The notes beneath the pieces were generated by a model, which was given only the letters and a program-made list of their open reading frames with translations, did not search any database and was not told the DNA's origin. From Microcoleus sp. AS-A8 (GTDB taxonomy: Bacteria > Cyanobacteriota > Cyanobacteriia > Cyanobacteriales > Coleofasciculaceae), in NCBI GenBank assembly GCA_039962225.1, contig JAMPKV010000009.1, forward strand, positions 62,001 to 126,000: a DNA stretch of 64,000 bases, read 5' to 3'. Position numbers and translations under genes: made by a program. Positions 26,571 through 34,805 of the stretch are shown one piece after another (within the stretch, counting starts at the first letter, position 1; each line of letters opens with the position of its first letter).

Positions 26571-28913
26571 ATGAGACACGTTACACAGGAGTCAGCGAGG
26601 ACTCCATGTATTCACCAAGCGCCCTGGCTGGAAGCTATGTTACCTTTACAACTCAATCCTCAAAGAATTGGCCTAACGCATCGGGACAACACCCTTTCGG
26701 AAGCGCTCTTCCAAGAATTACCCCTCGGTATCTTGGTGATGGAAGCGCAAGGAGAAATTCGCTTCGTTAATCAAACCGCACTCAACTTACTAGGACTGAG
26801 TGAGAGTCAGTTGTTGGGTCAAACTCCCGTTGATCCAGATTGGCACATCATCCAAGAAAATGGCAAACCGTTTCAGCTCAAACTCCAGTCAGTACCCGTA
26901 AGAGCCAAACATATTTTAATGCTATTGGGGAGCCGCCAACCCCTACGTAATTTAGTTTTAGGAGTGTATCGACCCTTACTCAAAGATCGAATTTGGCTAT
27001 CGGTTAGTACTGAACCCAAATTAGGTATGGATGGTTGTGTAGAACGAGTCATCTGTACCTTGAGCGATATCACCAATCTCAAGGCAGAACAAAAACTTTC
27101 CCGACTCCATGAGTGTTTTTTGAGCCTTGACTCCGATCCAGATGAGAACATCAATCGCCTCACAGCTTTAGCGGGAGAGTTACTCGGTGGAAGATGGGCG
27201 GTTTACAATCGACTGAATCAAGACTTACTTTGGTCGTTAGGTCAATGGCAGACGCCGCCGAATTACATTCATGTAGGTGAACCGAAACACAACATTTGTC
27301 ATGAAGTGATTCAGCAGGGCAGCAATCAAGTCTTTGTGCTTCAAGACTTACAAAATACCTCTTATGCCCACAAAAACCCCGACATTGTGGGTCATCAGTT
27401 ACAAACCTATGTCGGGCAAGCCGTGAGATGTGCTGGAGAGTATATCGGGGCTTTATCTGTGGTGTATCAGAATCCCTTTATTCCCAGTAAAGCTGACAAA
27501 ACGTTGATGGGGATTATTGCTGCCGCTATTGGTGTTGAGGAAGAACACAAGCGAGAAGCAACCGTCTGGGCACAAAACGAAGCCAAATGGCGATCGCTCA
27601 TTCAAACCAGCTCTAACCTAATTACAATTTTAGAAGCCAATGGAACCATTAAGTATGCCAGTCCGGCTATTCGCGGTGTTTTAGGATACAAGCCCAAAGA
27701 ATTAATGGGTCAGAATCTGTTTGAGTTAGTACATGCCGATGATCTAGTAAATATTGAACAGAATTTTCAAGACTTTTTGCAAAACCCAACCACTGATTTA
27801 TCTCTAGAGTTCCGATTTCGGCACCAAGACGGTTCATGGCGCTATATCGAATCAACCTATAGCAATTTACTCATGGATTCTCCTGTGACGCGTATTGTGG
27901 TCAACTTCCGCGATGTGACAGAGCGAAAACGGGCTGAGGAAGCCATAAAACAATCGGAAGCCCAATTGAGAGAAAAAGCCACTCAACTCGAGCACACCTT
28001 ACACGAACTGCAAGAAACTCAGACGCAACTGATTCAGACCGAAAAGATGTCGAGTCTGGGGTTATTAGTTGCCGGAATTGCTCATGAAATCAATAACCCC
28101 GTCTCTTTTATCTACGGTAATATTCCCCATGCAACTCAATACACTCAAGATTTACTGCACTTGATTGACCTTTATCGACAGGAATATCCTCAGCCGGCAC
28201 CCATCATTCAAGCAGAGGAGCAGTCAATTGACTTAGATTTCCTCAGCGAAGACTTACCTAAATTGATGAACTCCATGCAAATGGGAGCCGAACGTATTCG
28301 TCAAATCGTTCTTTCATTGCGGAACTTTTCCCGCTTAGATAAAGCGGCTAGAGAGCCAGTCGATTTACACCAAGGCATCGATAATACCCTACTGTTGTTG
28401 CAGCATCGAGTGAAAGCAAAAGCTGGACGACCCAAAATTGAGATCGTTAAAGAGTATGGTGAATTGCCGTTGGTAGAGTGTTATGCGGGGCAAATGAACC
28501 AAGTATTTATGAATATCTTGGGTAATGCCATTGATGCCTTAGAAGAGTTGAACGATGAAAGATGGCAGGTTGAAAGTTACAAGTTTGAAGGGACTCAAAA
28601 GTCTAAGGTTGAAAGTTTAAACAATAACGTTCAACCTACAACTCCTTGTATTCGGATTGATACCCAACTCAAAGACGACAATACGGTGTTAATTCGCATT
28701 GCCGACAATGGCCCTGGGATGACAGCTCAGGTACAACAACAGATTTTTGACCCCTTCTTTACCACCAAATCTGTAGGTCAAGGAACTGGTCTAGGATTGT
28801 CCATCAGCTACCAAATTATCGTTGACAAACATGGTGGTCAGTTGAAATGTGTCTCAACACCAGGAGAGGGAACAGAATTCTGGATTGAGCTGCCAGTCAT
28901 GCTCCCTCAGTAA
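26571..28913 (+). CDS. PAS-GAF-PAS histidine kinase
   Basis: About 780 residues from the ATG at 26571 (TTG 26532 and ATG 26637 are alternatives). The protein is soluble. Order: PAS near the N-terminus (LPLGILVMEAQGEIRFVNQT), a GAF-like middle (LLGGRWAVYNRLNQD to GALSVVYQNPF), a second PAS (NLITILEANGTIKYASPA) with PAC, and a coiled coil. The HisKA domain follows with the phospho-acceptor His in GIAHEINNP (about residue 505), then the HATPase with N box (NILGNAIDALEE), G1 (DNGPGM), F (DPFFTTK) and G2 (GQGTGLGLSI) boxes. Between the N and G1 boxes is an extra stretch of about 28 residues encoded by a dispersed AGGTTGAA repeat (28567-28641). No receiver gene is adjacent, so it is an orphan kinase. 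Confidence 0.92.
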   Translation: MRHVTQESARTPCIHQAPWLEAMLPLQLNPQRIGLTHRDNTLSEALFQELPLGILVMEAQGEIRFVNQTALNLLGLSESQLLGQTPVDPDWHIIQENGKPFQLKLQSVPVRAKHILMLLGSRQPLRNLVLGVYRPLLKDRIWLSVSTEPKLGMDGCVERVICTLSDITNLKAEQKLSRLHECFLSLDSDPDENINRLTALAGELLGGRWAVYNRLNQDLLWSLGQWQTPPNYIHVGEPKHNICHEVIQQGSNQVFVLQDLQNTSYAHKNPDIVGHQLQTYVGQAVRCAGEYIGALSVVYQNPFIPSKADKTLMGIIAAAIGVEEEHKREATVWAQNEAKWRSLIQTSSNLITILEANGTIKYASPAIRGVLGYKPKELMGQNLFELVHADDLVNIEQNFQDFLQNPTTDLSLEFRFRHQDGSWRYIESTYSNLLMDSPVTRIVVNFRDVTERKRAEEAIKQSEAQLREKATQLEHTLHELQETQTQLIQTEKMSSLGLLVAGIAHEINNPVSFIYGNIPHATQYTQDLLHLIDLYRQEYPQPAPIIQAEEQSIDLDFLSEDLPKLMNSMQMGAERIRQIVLSLRNFSRLDKAAREPVDLHQGIDNTLLLLQHRVKAKAGRPKIEIVKEYGELPLVECYAGQMNQVFMNILGNAIDALEELNDERWQVESYKFEGTQKSKVESLNNNVQPTTPCIRIDTQLKDDNTVLIRIADNGPGMTAQVQQQIFDPFFTTKSVGQGTGLGLSISYQIIVDKHGGQLKCVSTPGEGTEFWIELPVMLPQ
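28567..28641. repeat. AGGTTGAA-type repeat inserted in the kinase ATPase domain
   Basis: Two copies of AGGTTGAAAGT (28567 and 28606) and an inverted TTCAACCT (28630-28637), which forms an 8-bp stem with 28606-28613. The same words make up the intergenic repeat at 43552-43820. It is translated in frame as VESYKFEGTQKSKVESLN. Confidence 0.65.
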
Positions 28914-28955
28914 CCCCTAAAGGACGCTAAGGCACGTTAAAAGCAAGTCAGCTAA

Positions 28956-29474
28956 CTATACTTTCGCTTCCAGAGACTTCAGATATTCCGTATTGACCCC
29001 GGATTCCCGCGTCAAGGCAATTTTACCCGTTCGGGCAATTTCACGGATGCCAAACTTACCCAAGACTTGAACAATCGCCACCAACTTACCAGGGTCTCCC
29101 ACGACTTCTAGCGTCAGTGAATCCTCTGCAATGTCTACCACACGCGCCCGAAAGACCTGAGCTAATTCAATAATCTCTGTGCGAGTCGAACTGTTGCCAT
29201 TCACTTTCACCAACATCAACTCCCGCTCTACACAGGGTGTGGTTGTAATATCCTGTACCTTGAGTACATTGATTAGCTTGTAGAGTTGCTTAGTTAGCTG
29301 CTCGATAATGTGTTCGTCTCCAGGCACCACCATGGTAATTCGGGAAATGCCGACCTGCTCGGCTGGGCCAACCGCAAGACTTTCAATATTGAAGCCCCGA
29401 CGGGCAAATAAACCAGCAATTCGAGTCAGAACACCGGCTTCATCTTCGACCAGAACGGAAAGGGTGTGTTTCAT
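28956..29474 (-). CDS. ilvN: Acetolactate synthase small (regulatory) subunit
   Basis: 172 residues from the ATG giving [20 protein letters not shown]; an upstream in-frame ATG at 29504 adds ten unconserved residues. The protein regulates the large subunit IlvB in the first common step of branched-chain amino acid synthesis and confers valine feedback. The ACT domain (about 3-75) has [17 protein letters not shown], the classical valine-binding loop. The C-terminal domain has [10 protein letters not shown]. Size matches bacterial IlvN/IlvH. IlvB is not adjacent, as is usual in cyanobacteria. Start region shares a short A/T-rich divergent promoter zone with TATAAT-like words near 29545. Confidence 0.95.
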   Translation of the reverse strand: MKHTLSVLVEDEAGVLTRIAGLFARRGFNIESLAVGPAEQVGISRITMVVPGDEHIIEQLTKQLYKLINVLKVQDITTTPCVERELMLVKVNGNSSTRTEIIELAQVFRARVVDIAEDSLTLEVVGDPGKLVAIVQVLGKFGIREIARTGKIALTRESGVNTEYLKSLEAKV

Positions 29475-29561
29475 GGGATTAAAACAAGGGCGGCACGCAC
29501 GCACTCGCCTCGCAACCGGAGAAAGTTGTCTTGGCGTGAATTTTCTATAATATCGCGGTCT

Positions 29562-29657
29562 ATGGCACTGACCAAACTACTCGATCTATCCATCAAAGGC
29601 ACGGAAGGGGACAAGGGCCGAGGAAACAGATGGATTATTTCTGCCCAGTTGGCCTAA
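29562..29657 (+). CDS. Possible 31-residue small protein
   Basis: ATG-started frame encoding [19 protein letters not shown], then a W-containing tail ending AQLA. A perfect TATAAT lies at about 29548-29553, too close to the ATG for an ordinary leader, so it would be leaderless if used. Composition is protein-like, but there is no recognised family. It may be chance. Confidence 0.25.
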   Translation: MALTKLLDLSIKGTEGDKGRGNRWIISAQLA

Positions 29658-29787
29658 ACTTATCTCTCCTACGCCAAAAGGCTGAGTAAGAGCGCAGCAT
29701 TAAATATATTGCTAGGCAGATGCGACTAATTCGCGCATTTATGAATAATATTAAAGACAATCAAGCGTAATTGGAGCTCAACAAGTT

Positions 29788-30156
29788 ATGGGTTGGTTAC
29801 AAAGACTGTTTGGCATGGGAAAACCCAAGGACGCTCAGGTTAACCCACCTGCCCAGCCTGCACCTCAATATACAGCTCAGGCTCCTGCGAGTACTAACGC
29901 CGAAACAATTGCCCCAGAACGTGTTGGTTTAAACGGAGAATACGATCAAAGCGGTTTGGCCAAGCGAGTTGCCTTAGCTTTTGACGAAGACCCCGATCTC
30001 GCTGATGAAGAGCGCCTGTGGGTAGCCCAGACTAGCGGGACTATCGTTTTAAAAGGCGAAGTCTCTGACCAAGCGACCCTGAACAAAATGACAAGTATTG
30101 CCAGAGGCGTTAATGGTTGCACTGCCGTAGACAGCAGTCAAGTTAAAGTGGGTTAA
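29788..30156 (+). CDS. BON-domain protein, first of a tandem pair
   Basis: 122 residues. N-terminal MGWLQRLFGMGKP is followed by a Pro/Ala/Gln-rich linker (20-45) and a BON domain (about 52-122: LAKRVALAFDEDPDLADEERL, then a GTIVLKGEVSDQ strand-turn). BON domains bind membranes or phospholipids in osmotic-stress and transport proteins. No signal peptide is seen; the amphipathic N-terminus may touch membrane (inference). Its paralogue lies 260 bp downstream and shares the same leader words (TTGGAGCT ribosome-binding region) and terminator. Confidence 0.85.
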   Translation: MGWLQRLFGMGKPKDAQVNPPAQPAPQYTAQAPASTNAETIAPERVGLNGEYDQSGLAKRVALAFDEDPDLADEERLWVAQTSGTIVLKGEVSDQATLNKMTSIARGVNGCTAVDSSQVKVG

Positions 30157-30300
30157 TTTTTTCTCTTCCTGACCTATCCAAAACGTGCAGATGATAGTTG
30201 AATGTGTTTTGTCGTAGGGATGCACACAGATTAGACTGATATCCAGTCTTTGCTCAAAAATTTTTTTGGATTTGGATACAGTTTAAGTTCCCTTTTTTAA

Positions 30301-30336
30301 CTCTCTACTACAACAAGTTGGTAGGGAGATTTTTTT
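30301..30336 (+). terminator. Terminator after the first BON gene
   Basis: Stem CTCTCTAC (30301-30308) with GTAGGGAG (30321-30328), one G-T wobble, then A and seven Ts. Near-identical to the terminator after the second BON gene. Confidence 0.85.
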
Positions 30337-30416
30337 ATTTTTATCAAAATGCTGACAAATCTACAAATCACCCATTATATTGATGAAAATCAAGCATTCT
30401 TGGAGCTAACGAAACG

Positions 30417-30758
30417 ATGGGTTGGTTACAAAGACTTTTTGGAATGGAAAAACCAGCAGAGGCTCAGGTTAACCCTGCGCCCGTAGAAACGGCACCTGAA
30501 GGCGGAGAAATTGCCCCAGAGCGTGTTGGCTTAAGCGGAGAGTACGATCAAAGCGGTCTTGCCAAGCGGGTTGCCTTAGCTTTTGACCAAGAACCCGAAC
30601 TGGCTGATGAAGAACGGCTGTGGGTTGCTCAAACTGGGGGCACTGTGGTTTTAAAGGGTCAAGTCACCGACCAAGCAACTCTTGACAAAATGGTGAGTGT
30701 TGCCCAAAGCGTTAGCGGTGCCACTAGCGTTGCAACCGATCAAGTGACTGTTGGTTAA
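30417..30758 (+). CDS. BON-domain protein, second of a tandem pair
   Basis: 113 residues, clearly paralogous to the preceding gene: identical MGWLQRLFGM start, a shorter linker, and a BON domain differing at scattered positions (FDQEPELADEERLWVAQTGG). The ribosome-binding region TTGGAGCTAA matches that of the first copy. The two copies diverge most in the linker, which suggests the linker is little constrained. Function as for copy one; separate terminators suggest separate expression. Confidence 0.85.
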   Translation: MGWLQRLFGMEKPAEAQVNPAPVETAPEGGEIAPERVGLSGEYDQSGLAKRVALAFDQEPELADEERLWVAQTGGTVVLKGQVTDQATLDKMVSVAQSVSGATSVATDQVTVG

Positions 30759-30902
30759 ATTTTTTGCTTCACTCTCGCGCATAGTTTTAAGACTAGACCA
30801 GCTTGGCAGAAATAGCCTACCAGTAAACCATGAACCCTGACCAATTAGGCTGGTGGGAAACTTTCGCCGCCAATGTTTAGTTAGTCGGCTTAGTCCGTAT
30901 GA

Positions 30903-30938
30903 CTCTCTACTAGATATTATTTAGTAGGGAGATTTTTT
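30903..30938 (+). terminator. Terminator-like hairpin after the second BON gene
   Basis: Stem CTCTCTACTA (30903-30912) with TAGTAGGGAG (30922-30931), one wobble, then A and six Ts. It is 145 bp past the stop, so the transcript would have a long 3' end, as with copy one. Confidence 0.85.
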
Positions 30939-31108
30939 ATATCAATTAATAGATTTATATAGCTATCCTCAATAAGTTGTGAAATCTAAGTGGGGCTGGA
31001 AAAATTATCCAGTAAAGGTTGTTATTTGTACAAATGATTTAGGTTAGCTATAGTTTTGGTTAATGTTAGTTATATCTCGTTGAATACACAAAATATTTTA
31101 ATCGATGG

Positions 31109-32944
31109 TTGTATAAGGAGCTGAATGAAGCTTCCATCGCGATCGCCCAGGAGGCACAATCCTTATCATCTGTAGCCTCCACCCTCCCCAGTAGTCCCCC
31201 TCTACAGGCAGAATCTGCCCCGTCAGCGAAGTCTCTTGCCCAACTCAGTAGCGCTCAACCCACCAATGCAGACGTTGCAAGAGAACCAGCACAGAGCAAT
31301 CCTGAGCAGATGGAGCAAGTGACTCATGTTTCCCAACTCAGTGGTGAACCACTCACTGACTCAATGGAACAAGTAACCAACGTTTCCCAGTTGAGTGACG
31401 TTCGACCCACAGATTGGGCTTATGAAGCGTTGCGATCGCTCGTTGAGCGTTATGGTTGTATTGCGGGCTATCCAGACGGTACCTTCCGAGGAAACCGTGC
31501 CATGACCCGCTATGAATTTGCCGCAGGTTTGAATGCCTGTTTGCAACAAATTGAGAAATTAATGGCTGGTAATGGCTCTGAATCGGCTACCAAGGAAGAT
31601 TTAGCCGCATTACAGCGATTAGTGGAGGAATTTCGTCCCGAACTCACGACTCTAGGGTCACGAATCGATAAATTAGACGGTCGAGTCGCCTTTCTCGAAG
31701 ATCATCAATTCTCCACCACAACCAAATTAAGTGGTCAGGCTATTATCTCCGCCATCGGTGCTAGCGGGGGTGCGCCGGATGGCAAGGACGCTAACATCAT
31801 CCTAACCAATCGGGTGCGACTCAACTTAGTCACCAGTTTTACTGGAAAAGATACCCTAATCACAGGCTTGCAAGCTTATAACTTCGAGGGGGGTGTCTTT
31901 GGGGGAAACAGCCTTCAAAATACTTTGTTCCCAGGCTCAACCCTCACCTCCGGAATGAGTAAACTCAGCTTTGAACCCCAATTTCCGGGATTCAATCCCA
32001 AGGACTTATCAACGGTCGGAACCAATAGCGTTAATTTATACAAGCTACTTTACATCTTCCCCCTTGCCAACAAATTTACGGTGTTTGCTGGGACGGCAGC
32101 TGAAGTTTCCGATGCCTTTCCCGCCATTACTCCCTTTGCCGATGATGGACAAGAGGCCATTTCCCGGTTCGCGGGTTATAACCCCGTGGTACGGGTATCG
32201 GGTGGGACTTCTGGAACCGGTTTAGCATCGGCGGCTGGCTTTATCTGGAGCATTTCTGACAAGCTCGACCTCAGAGCCTTGTACGGTAGCGTCAATGCTA
32301 ACCTGCCCGGTGAGGCTTCGGATGTTCTGCCAGGGGTTTCGGGTACACCTTTGGGAGCGGGCGTGTTTAGTGGTAGTAGTGTTGTTGCGACGCAACTGAC
32401 AATTAAACCCACCAACTCCATTGACATTGGTTTGAACTATGCCAACAGTTACCACGAAATCAACATCTTGGGCACTGGATTAGCTCAATCGGATGCTAAC
32501 GCTTTGGGCGGAGTCGCTCTCGGCACTCCCGTAAACCTCAACTCAGTTGGTGCAACGCTGACTTGGCGGTTAACACCGAAGGTGGCGTTAAGTACCTATG
32601 GAGCCTACATCTTTGCGAATGATTCAACAGGTGATGTTGATGCCTCGTCTAACTTCAGCAGTTGGATGGTAGGTTTGCACTTTAAGGACTTGTTCAAAGA
32701 GGGGAATGCAGCCGGACTCATTTTTGGACAGCCACTTTACCGGGTAGATGCAGGTGGGGATGCTGTGCTGGCAGCGGCTGGTGTCAACAGAGCCACGCCC
32801 TACCACTTAGAGGCTTATTATCGCTTTCAGGTGAGTAAGAATATCAGCATTACACCGGGTGCTTTTGTGCTGTTCAATCCGGAAGGAAATAGCAACAATG
32901 ACACCACCGGGGTGGGTGTTATTCGCACTACATCTACGTTCTAA
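31109..32944 (+). CDS. SLH/OprB-type outer-membrane porin, signal peptide missing
   Basis: The 611-residue frame opens at a TTG. A Ser/Pro/Gln-rich start is followed by an SLH domain at about 97-150 (DVRPTDWAYEALRSLVERY, YPDGTFRGNRAMTRYEFAAG), a short coiled coil (about 165-195) and a long beta-barrel region ending with aromatic-rich strands (FQVSKNISITPGAFVLF). This is the cyanobacterial Som/iron-uptake porin family. Members start with a hydrophobic signal peptide; here none exists in this frame, which begins after a TAG at 31067, and only an AIAQ-like cleavage relic remains. A Shine-Dalgarno AAGGAG with ATG at 31125 lies in another frame and gives 16 codons. The gene may be 5'-truncated or frameshifted. 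Confidence 0.82.
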   Translation: MYKELNEASIAIAQEAQSLSSVASTLPSSPPLQAESAPSAKSLAQLSSAQPTNADVAREPAQSNPEQMEQVTHVSQLSGEPLTDSMEQVTNVSQLSDVRPTDWAYEALRSLVERYGCIAGYPDGTFRGNRAMTRYEFAAGLNACLQQIEKLMAGNGSESATKEDLAALQRLVEEFRPELTTLGSRIDKLDGRVAFLEDHQFSTTTKLSGQAIISAIGASGGAPDGKDANIILTNRVRLNLVTSFTGKDTLITGLQAYNFEGGVFGGNSLQNTLFPGSTLTSGMSKLSFEPQFPGFNPKDLSTVGTNSVNLYKLLYIFPLANKFTVFAGTAAEVSDAFPAITPFADDGQEAISRFAGYNPVVRVSGGTSGTGLASAAGFIWSISDKLDLRALYGSVNANLPGEASDVLPGVSGTPLGAGVFSGSSVVATQLTIKPTNSIDIGLNYANSYHEINILGTGLAQSDANALGGVALGTPVNLNSVGATLTWRLTPKVALSTYGAYIFANDSTGDVDASSNFSSWMVGLHFKDLFKEGNAAGLIFGQPLYRVDAGGDAVLAAAGVNRATPYHLEAYYRFQVSKNISITPGAFVLFNPEGNSNNDTTGVGVIRTTSTF

Positions 32945-32951
32945 TGTTTTG

Positions 32952-32999
32952 GTAATGGGGAATGGGGAAAACTCAAATGAATCAACAATTCCCTATTAC
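32952..32999. terminator. Stem-loop between convergent porin and hydrolase genes
   Basis: Arms GTAATGGGGAAT (32952-32963) and ATTCCCTATTAC (32988-32999) pair over 12 bp with one wobble; the second arm includes the hydrolase stop codon. Built from the ATGGGGA-type short repeat. Could end both transcripts, although T-runs are lacking. Confidence 0.45.
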
Positions 33000-33949
33000 G
33001 GAGTCGTAGATAGAGAAGAATCGCTAGCATTTTGTGCCTCAGTACAGTGACGTGCCAGCCACTCTAAGATAATTTGATTGACTTTATCTGGACATTCATC
33101 GTGGGGACAGTGACCCGCATCATCTAATTCAACCAATTCCAAATTCGGGTTGAGTGCAGCAAACTGCTGCGCCAAATAGGGCGGAATCATCCGGTCTTGA
33201 CGCCCCCACATCAACAGCAGGGGAATATTTAAGGTCGGCAAAATGGTTTTGACCTTGGGTCCAAATTCCGCAGAGGTCATCCCTTTAAACAGGGCACTAA
33301 ACGTAGCCGCTGCCCCCCTATCTTGGGCTGGAACGGCTAAAATTTCCACTAACTCAGCGGTAATAGCGGCGGGGTTAGCGTAGGCACGCCCGACCCACTT
33401 CCGCACAAAGGGTGGGCGTCTGACCACATAAAAAAGGCTTTTGATTACGATGGGTGAAACCACCACACTCTTAACGGCGGAAACCACAGGTCGCAACCAA
33501 GGGGGAGTCATCTCCTCTTCCAAAGAAAAATCAGGTAAATTAATCAGGGCAATTCCTTTTACCATTTCTGGATGAGCTGCCGCTGCCGCTAGACAAACCA
33601 GGGAGCCAATCGAGTTACCCACTAATACCATCGGCTGCCGGATAAAAGTCTGCCAAAATTCATAAACCTGGTCTACCCAGAGATCGATCTTATACTCCAC
33701 AGCGGCCTTCCGGGATGCACCCCACCCCAGCATATCCAAGGCGTAAACCGTGTGGTGTTCACCGATCACTTCCAAGTTATGACGCCAATGCCCAATGGAG
33801 GCTCCAAAGCCATGCAGCAGCATTATCGGGGCTGTTGATTCACTCAGCGATTGCGGGGATCGGATATAGGTGTAGCGGGTCTGCCAGCCTCGCCAAACCC
33901 AGTCTCGCTGATTCCCAACTCGTTGCTGCCAATGCACAGATGTTGTCAC
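32996..33949 (-). CDS. Alpha/beta-fold hydrolase
   Basis: 317 residues, cytoplasmic. Landmarks: LLHGFGASIGHWRHNL (oxyanion HG), GWGAS, nucleophile elbow VGNSIGS with S113, then MWGRQDRMIPP (probable acid) and DDAGHCPHDECP (catalytic His). This resembles the group of cyanobacterial and plant hydrolases near pheophytinase and other chlorophyll-associated esterases, but assigning that substrate would go beyond the data. Convergent with the porin gene; the next gene beyond its start is infC on the other strand. Confidence 0.88.
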   Translation of the reverse strand: MTTSVHWQQRVGNQRDWVWRGWQTRYTYIRSPQSLSESTAPIMLLHGFGASIGHWRHNLEVIGEHHTVYALDMLGWGASRKAAVEYKIDLWVDQVYEFWQTFIRQPMVLVGNSIGSLVCLAAAAAHPEMVKGIALINLPDFSLEEEMTPPWLRPVVSAVKSVVVSPIVIKSLFYVVRRPPFVRKWVGRAYANPAAITAELVEILAVPAQDRGAAATFSALFKGMTSAEFGPKVKTILPTLNIPLLLMWGRQDRMIPPYLAQQFAALNPNLELVELDDAGHCPHDECPDKVNQIILEWLARHCTEAQNASDSSLSTTP

Positions 33950-34190
33950 GCCAGCCTCACCTTCAAAAAGGTTTACAAATTCTCTTCCATTTTATGTGGT
34001 TTCCCCTGACCTAACCGATTGGGAATGACCCCGTTACAGTCATTGAAGTTCCTCAGTAAATAGCCCTAATGGGAAGTTACATTAACAAGCGGCACAGAAA
34101 TATGAGAGGACTCAGTAAAATGGCAAGTGTAAACTGACGCTACGCTCTATTCTTTTCAATCCATCGATTTTAGAAATTACTCTGACGCCT

Positions 34191-34718
34191 GTGAATGAGA
34201 ATAGACGCCAACGCGATTTACCCCCAATTAACGAAAGAATCCGGTTCCCTAACATTCGAGTCATCGATACAGATGGGGGACAACTGGGGATAATCACGCC
34301 TCAAGAAGCTTTACGCATCGCCGAGGAAAAAGAGTTGGATCTCGTCTTAGTGAGCGACAAAGCCGATCCGCCGGTCTGTCGCATCATGGACTATGGCAAG
34401 TATAAATTTGAGCAAGAGAAAAAAGCCCGCGAGGCCAGAAAAAAGCAGCACACTGCCGATGTCAAAGAAGTCAAGATGCGCTACAAAATTGAGGATCATG
34501 ACTACCAAGTGCGCGTCAATCAAGCGGAACGCTTTCTCAAGTCTGGCGATAAGGTCAAAGCCACCATTACCTTCCGAGGTCGAGAAATTCAACACAGTGA
34601 CTTAGGGGAGGACTTACTCAAGCGGATGGCGATAGATTTGGATGCGTTGGCGGAAGTGCAGCAAGCACCGAAGCGGGAAGGTCGTAATATGATGATGCTA
34701 CTTTCTCCTAAAAAATGA
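34191..34718 (+). CDS. infC: Translation initiation factor IF-3
   Basis: About 175 residues. IF-3 binds the 30S subunit, checks the initiation codon and blocks premature 50S joining. The N-domain ([20 protein letters not shown]), linker ([16 protein letters not shown]) and C-domain ([39 protein letters not shown]) are complete. No ATG exists in this frame back to the stop at 34116. The listed GTG (34191) is the first canonical candidate, but family alignment from memory puts the initiator at the ACG two codons earlier (34185), and an ATT is at 34176. A non-AUG start fits the autoregulation known for infC in E. coli (AUU). No rpmI-rplT follows. Confidence 0.95.
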   Translation: MNENRRQRDLPPINERIRFPNIRVIDTDGGQLGIITPQEALRIAEEKELDLVLVSDKADPPVCRIMDYGKYKFEQEKKAREARKKQHTADVKEVKMRYKIEDHDYQVRVNQAERFLKSGDKVKATITFRGREIQHSDLGEDLLKRMAIDLDALAEVQQAPKREGRNMMMLLSPKK

Positions 34719-34724
34719 TTTGTG

Positions 34725-34795
34725 GTCAGTGGTCAGGGCTCAAGATCAGTGACCATACACAGAACAACGGATCACTGACAAATAACAACTGACTT
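34725..34795. repeat. GTCAGTG-type short repeat with inverted copy
   Basis: GTGGTCAGTGGTCAG near 34725 and GATCACTGACAA near 34770 are imperfect inverted copies that can fold into a stem after the infC stop. The words belong to the short tandem repeats common between cyanobacterial genes. Confidence 0.5.
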
Positions 34796-34805
34796 GCTTT
34801 AACCG

